Origin: Methylocystis sp.
GTDB lineage: Bacteria > Pseudomonadota > Alphaproteobacteria > Rhizobiales > Beijerinckiaceae
NCBI RefSeq assembly: GCF_021731785.1
Contig: NZ_JAKFWS010000083.1
Span: 1 to 64,000 of the forward strand
Length of the DNA stretch: 64,000 nt
Reading direction: 5' to 3'
Shown: positions 62,823 through 64,000 of the stretch, one piece after another
Layout of the letters: every line of letters starts with the position of its first letter
How positions within the stretch are numbered: the first letter of the stretch is position 1
Notes under the pieces: model-generated
Database searches by the model: none
What the model saw: the letters and a program-made list of their open reading frames with translations, nothing else
Told to the model about the DNA's origin: nothing
Position numbers and translations under genes: made by a program

Positions 62823-63689
62823 ATGCTAACGACGCGCGCCCCGGCGAAAATCAATCTCACGCTTCATGTGCGCGGCCGCCGGCAGGACGGCTATCACGAC
62901 CTCGAAAGCCTTGTCGCTTTTTCCGGCGCCGGCGACAGCTTGTCGCTCACCCCGGGCGAGGCGCTGTCGCTCGACATTTCGGGCCCGACGTCCTCGGACG
63001 CCGGCGATGGCGACGACAATCTCGTGCTGCGCGCCGCGCGCCGGTTCGCCGAAGCGATCAAGGGCGGGCGGCTTGGACGGTTTCGACTTGAGAAGAGGCT
63101 GCCCGTGGCGGCCGGCGTCGGCGGCGGCTCTTCGGACGCGGCCGCGGCGCTGCGCCTTTTGGCCAAAGCGAATGATCTTGCGCTCGACGACCCGCGCATT
63201 CGCGAGGTCGCACGCTCTGTCGGGTCGGACGTGCCGGTCTGCCTTGAAGCGCGGGCGCGCATGATGCGCGGCGCCGGCGAAAGTCTCGGCGCGCCGATTC
63301 ATCTGCCGCCGCTGCCGGCGGCGCTGATCAATCCCGGCGTTCCCGTCGCGACGGCGCCGGTCTTCGCCGCGCTCGGACTGCAACCGGGCGCTTCACGTGG
63401 CGGCGCCGCACATGTGGAGATCAGCGCAGAGCCGAGCGCGGGCGAACTCCTCGCCGCGCTTGCAAAGTGCCGCAACGATCTCGAAGACGCCGCCTGCCTG
63501 CAAGCGCCGGCGATCGTCGACGCGCTCGCCATTTTGCGGGCGGCGCGCGGCTGCAGGCTCGCGCGCATGTCGGGCTCCGGCGCAACATGTTTCGCGCTGT
63601 TTGCGACGCGGCGCGACGCCGTCCGCGCCGCCCGAGTCATTCGCGCCCAGCATCCCGGATGGTGGGTCAAGACAGCCGTGCTGAGATGA
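62823..63689 (+). CDS. ispE: 4-diphosphocytidyl-2-C-methyl-D-erythritol kinase
   Basis: A GHMP kinase of the MEP isoprenoid pathway, 288 residues. [30 protein letters not shown] is the IspE start, [20 protein letters not shown] the ATP-binding glycine loop, and [13 protein letters not shown] the third GHMP motif. The ORF track opens at 62706 in attR; ATG 62823 is the family start. Its stop overlaps the next gene (ATGA). Chromosomal sequence resumes here. Confidence 0.95.
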   Translation: MLTTRAPAKINLTLHVRGRRQDGYHDLESLVAFSGAGDSLSLTPGEALSLDISGPTSSDAGDGDDNLVLRAARRFAEAIKGGRLGRFRLEKRLPVAAGVGGGSSDAAAALRLLAKANDLALDDPRIREVARSVGSDVPVCLEARARMMRGAGESLGAPIHLPPLPAALINPGVPVATAPVFAALGLQPGASRGGAAHVEISAEPSAGELLAALAKCRNDLEDAACLQAPAIVDALAILRAARGCRLARMSGSGATCFALFATRRDAVRAARVIRAQHPGWWVKTAVLR

Positions 63690-64000
63690 CCCGCCGGCCG
63701 CCGCCGAAAGATCGCAGCGCCCATGAAAGGGGCCGCCGCGCCCCGATCCCGCCATCGGAGGCGCGCGGTACGTTCCGCCCCGCCTCGCCCGACCTCGTCG
63801 CGCTTTACGGCGCGCATCCGGTGCGCGCCGCGCTGACCGCGCGCAAGCGCAAGCTGCTGACGCTTTACGCGACCGAGACGGCCCTGCCGCGCATCAAGGA
63901 TCTCGCCGCCGCGGCGGGACTCGAGCCGCGCCTCGTCGACGCGCGCGATCTCGACCGCCGCCTCGGCGCCGAGGCGGTGCATCAAGGCTTGCTGCTCGAA
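63686..64000 (+). CDS. rlmB: 23S rRNA methyltransferase RlmB-like (SpoU family), 5' part
   Basis: The first 105 codons, cut off by the window end. A Pro/Arg-rich lead of about 40 residues is followed by [69 protein letters not shown], the N-terminal substrate-binding domain of TrmH/RlmB-type enzymes (YGxxPVxxAL, AVHQGxxxE). The catalytic knot domain is outside. Coupled to ispE by an ATGA overlap. Confidence 0.85.
   Translation, partial: MTRRPPPKDRSAHERGRRAPIPPSEARGTFRPASPDLVALYGAHPVRAALTARKRKLLTLYATETALPRIKDLAAAAGLEPRLVDARDLDRRLGAEAVHQGLLLE

Noticed and set aside
62521-62860. Minus-strand ORFs containing a [13 protein letters not shown]-type stretch
   Set aside because: This is the well-known spurious peptide from translating a tRNA 3' end in reverse.

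Overview
The window is a GC-rich alphaproteobacterial chromosome segment. A mesaconyl-CoA hydratase of the ethylmalonyl-CoA pathway, a PopZ-type polar protein, hopanoid-type HpnK, an IalB-family protein and a Rhizobiales-style palindromic repeat point to the Hyphomicrobiales. A serine-cycle methylotroph of the Methylocystis/Methylosinus kind is my best guess, but this is inference: no methane or methanol oxidation gene lies in the window.

Layout. 1-2400: edge of an IS630-type transposase, a small c-type cytochrome, a LuxR-type regulator and a gene-poor stretch with an orphan terminator. 2.4-11 kb: guaB, an acyltransferase, a frameshifted methyltransferase, thpR, and the conserved divergent pair tesA / ABC exporter (ATPase plus FtsX-type permease). 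11-18 kb: DUF2232-rplI-dnaB, three tandem secreted PRC-barrel proteins, mesaconyl-CoA hydratase and yggU/yggT. 18-21.2 kb: one lower-GC-looking gene for a 1045-residue multi-pass membrane protein with a receptor-like region, the most unusual single gene here. 21.5-28 kb: tRNA-Ala(CGC), a universal stress protein, an SH3 protein, a metallo-hydrolase, ftsB, popZ, tolC and a Pcm-like methyltransferase. 28-32 kb: an Rrf2 regulator facing a sulfite exporter/cysK pair, then pyrB. 32-36.3 kb: the NAD operon nadA-DUF4202-nadB-nadC behind a perfect 13-bp-arm palindrome. 36.3-46 kb: methyltransferase, hpnK and a membrane glycosyltransferase, murJ, two related small proteins, lysC, ubiG, an IalB protein, a cupin, and a tiny membrane protein behind a highly structured leader.

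46206-62772 is an integrated element. The 3' part of tRNA-Gly(GCC) (intact at 46180-46254) is repeated exactly for 49 bp at 62724-62772, next to a tyrosine integrase. The 16.5-kb element carries a cold-shock protein, an XRE regulator with a paired operator, a short rightward operon of small proteins, ParB-like and XRE relics, a tail tape-measure protein, a terminase-small-subunit-like protein, a compact replication module (helicase, toprim primase, RuvC-like nuclease, SSB) beside a cluster of GGGAC motifs, and 20-bp GGGGAAGC-type repeats near both ends. No capsid, portal, large terminase or lysis gene is recognisable, so it is either a decayed prophage or a satellite-like element. ispE and the start of an rlmB-like gene resume the chromosome.

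At least three genes (methyltransferase at 5.0-6.2 kb, metallo-hydrolase at 23.5 kb, acidic repeat protein at 47.8-48.3 kb) look intact apart from one missing base, so either local decay or sequence error should be considered. All functional calls are from reading the translated sequence; no database search was run.
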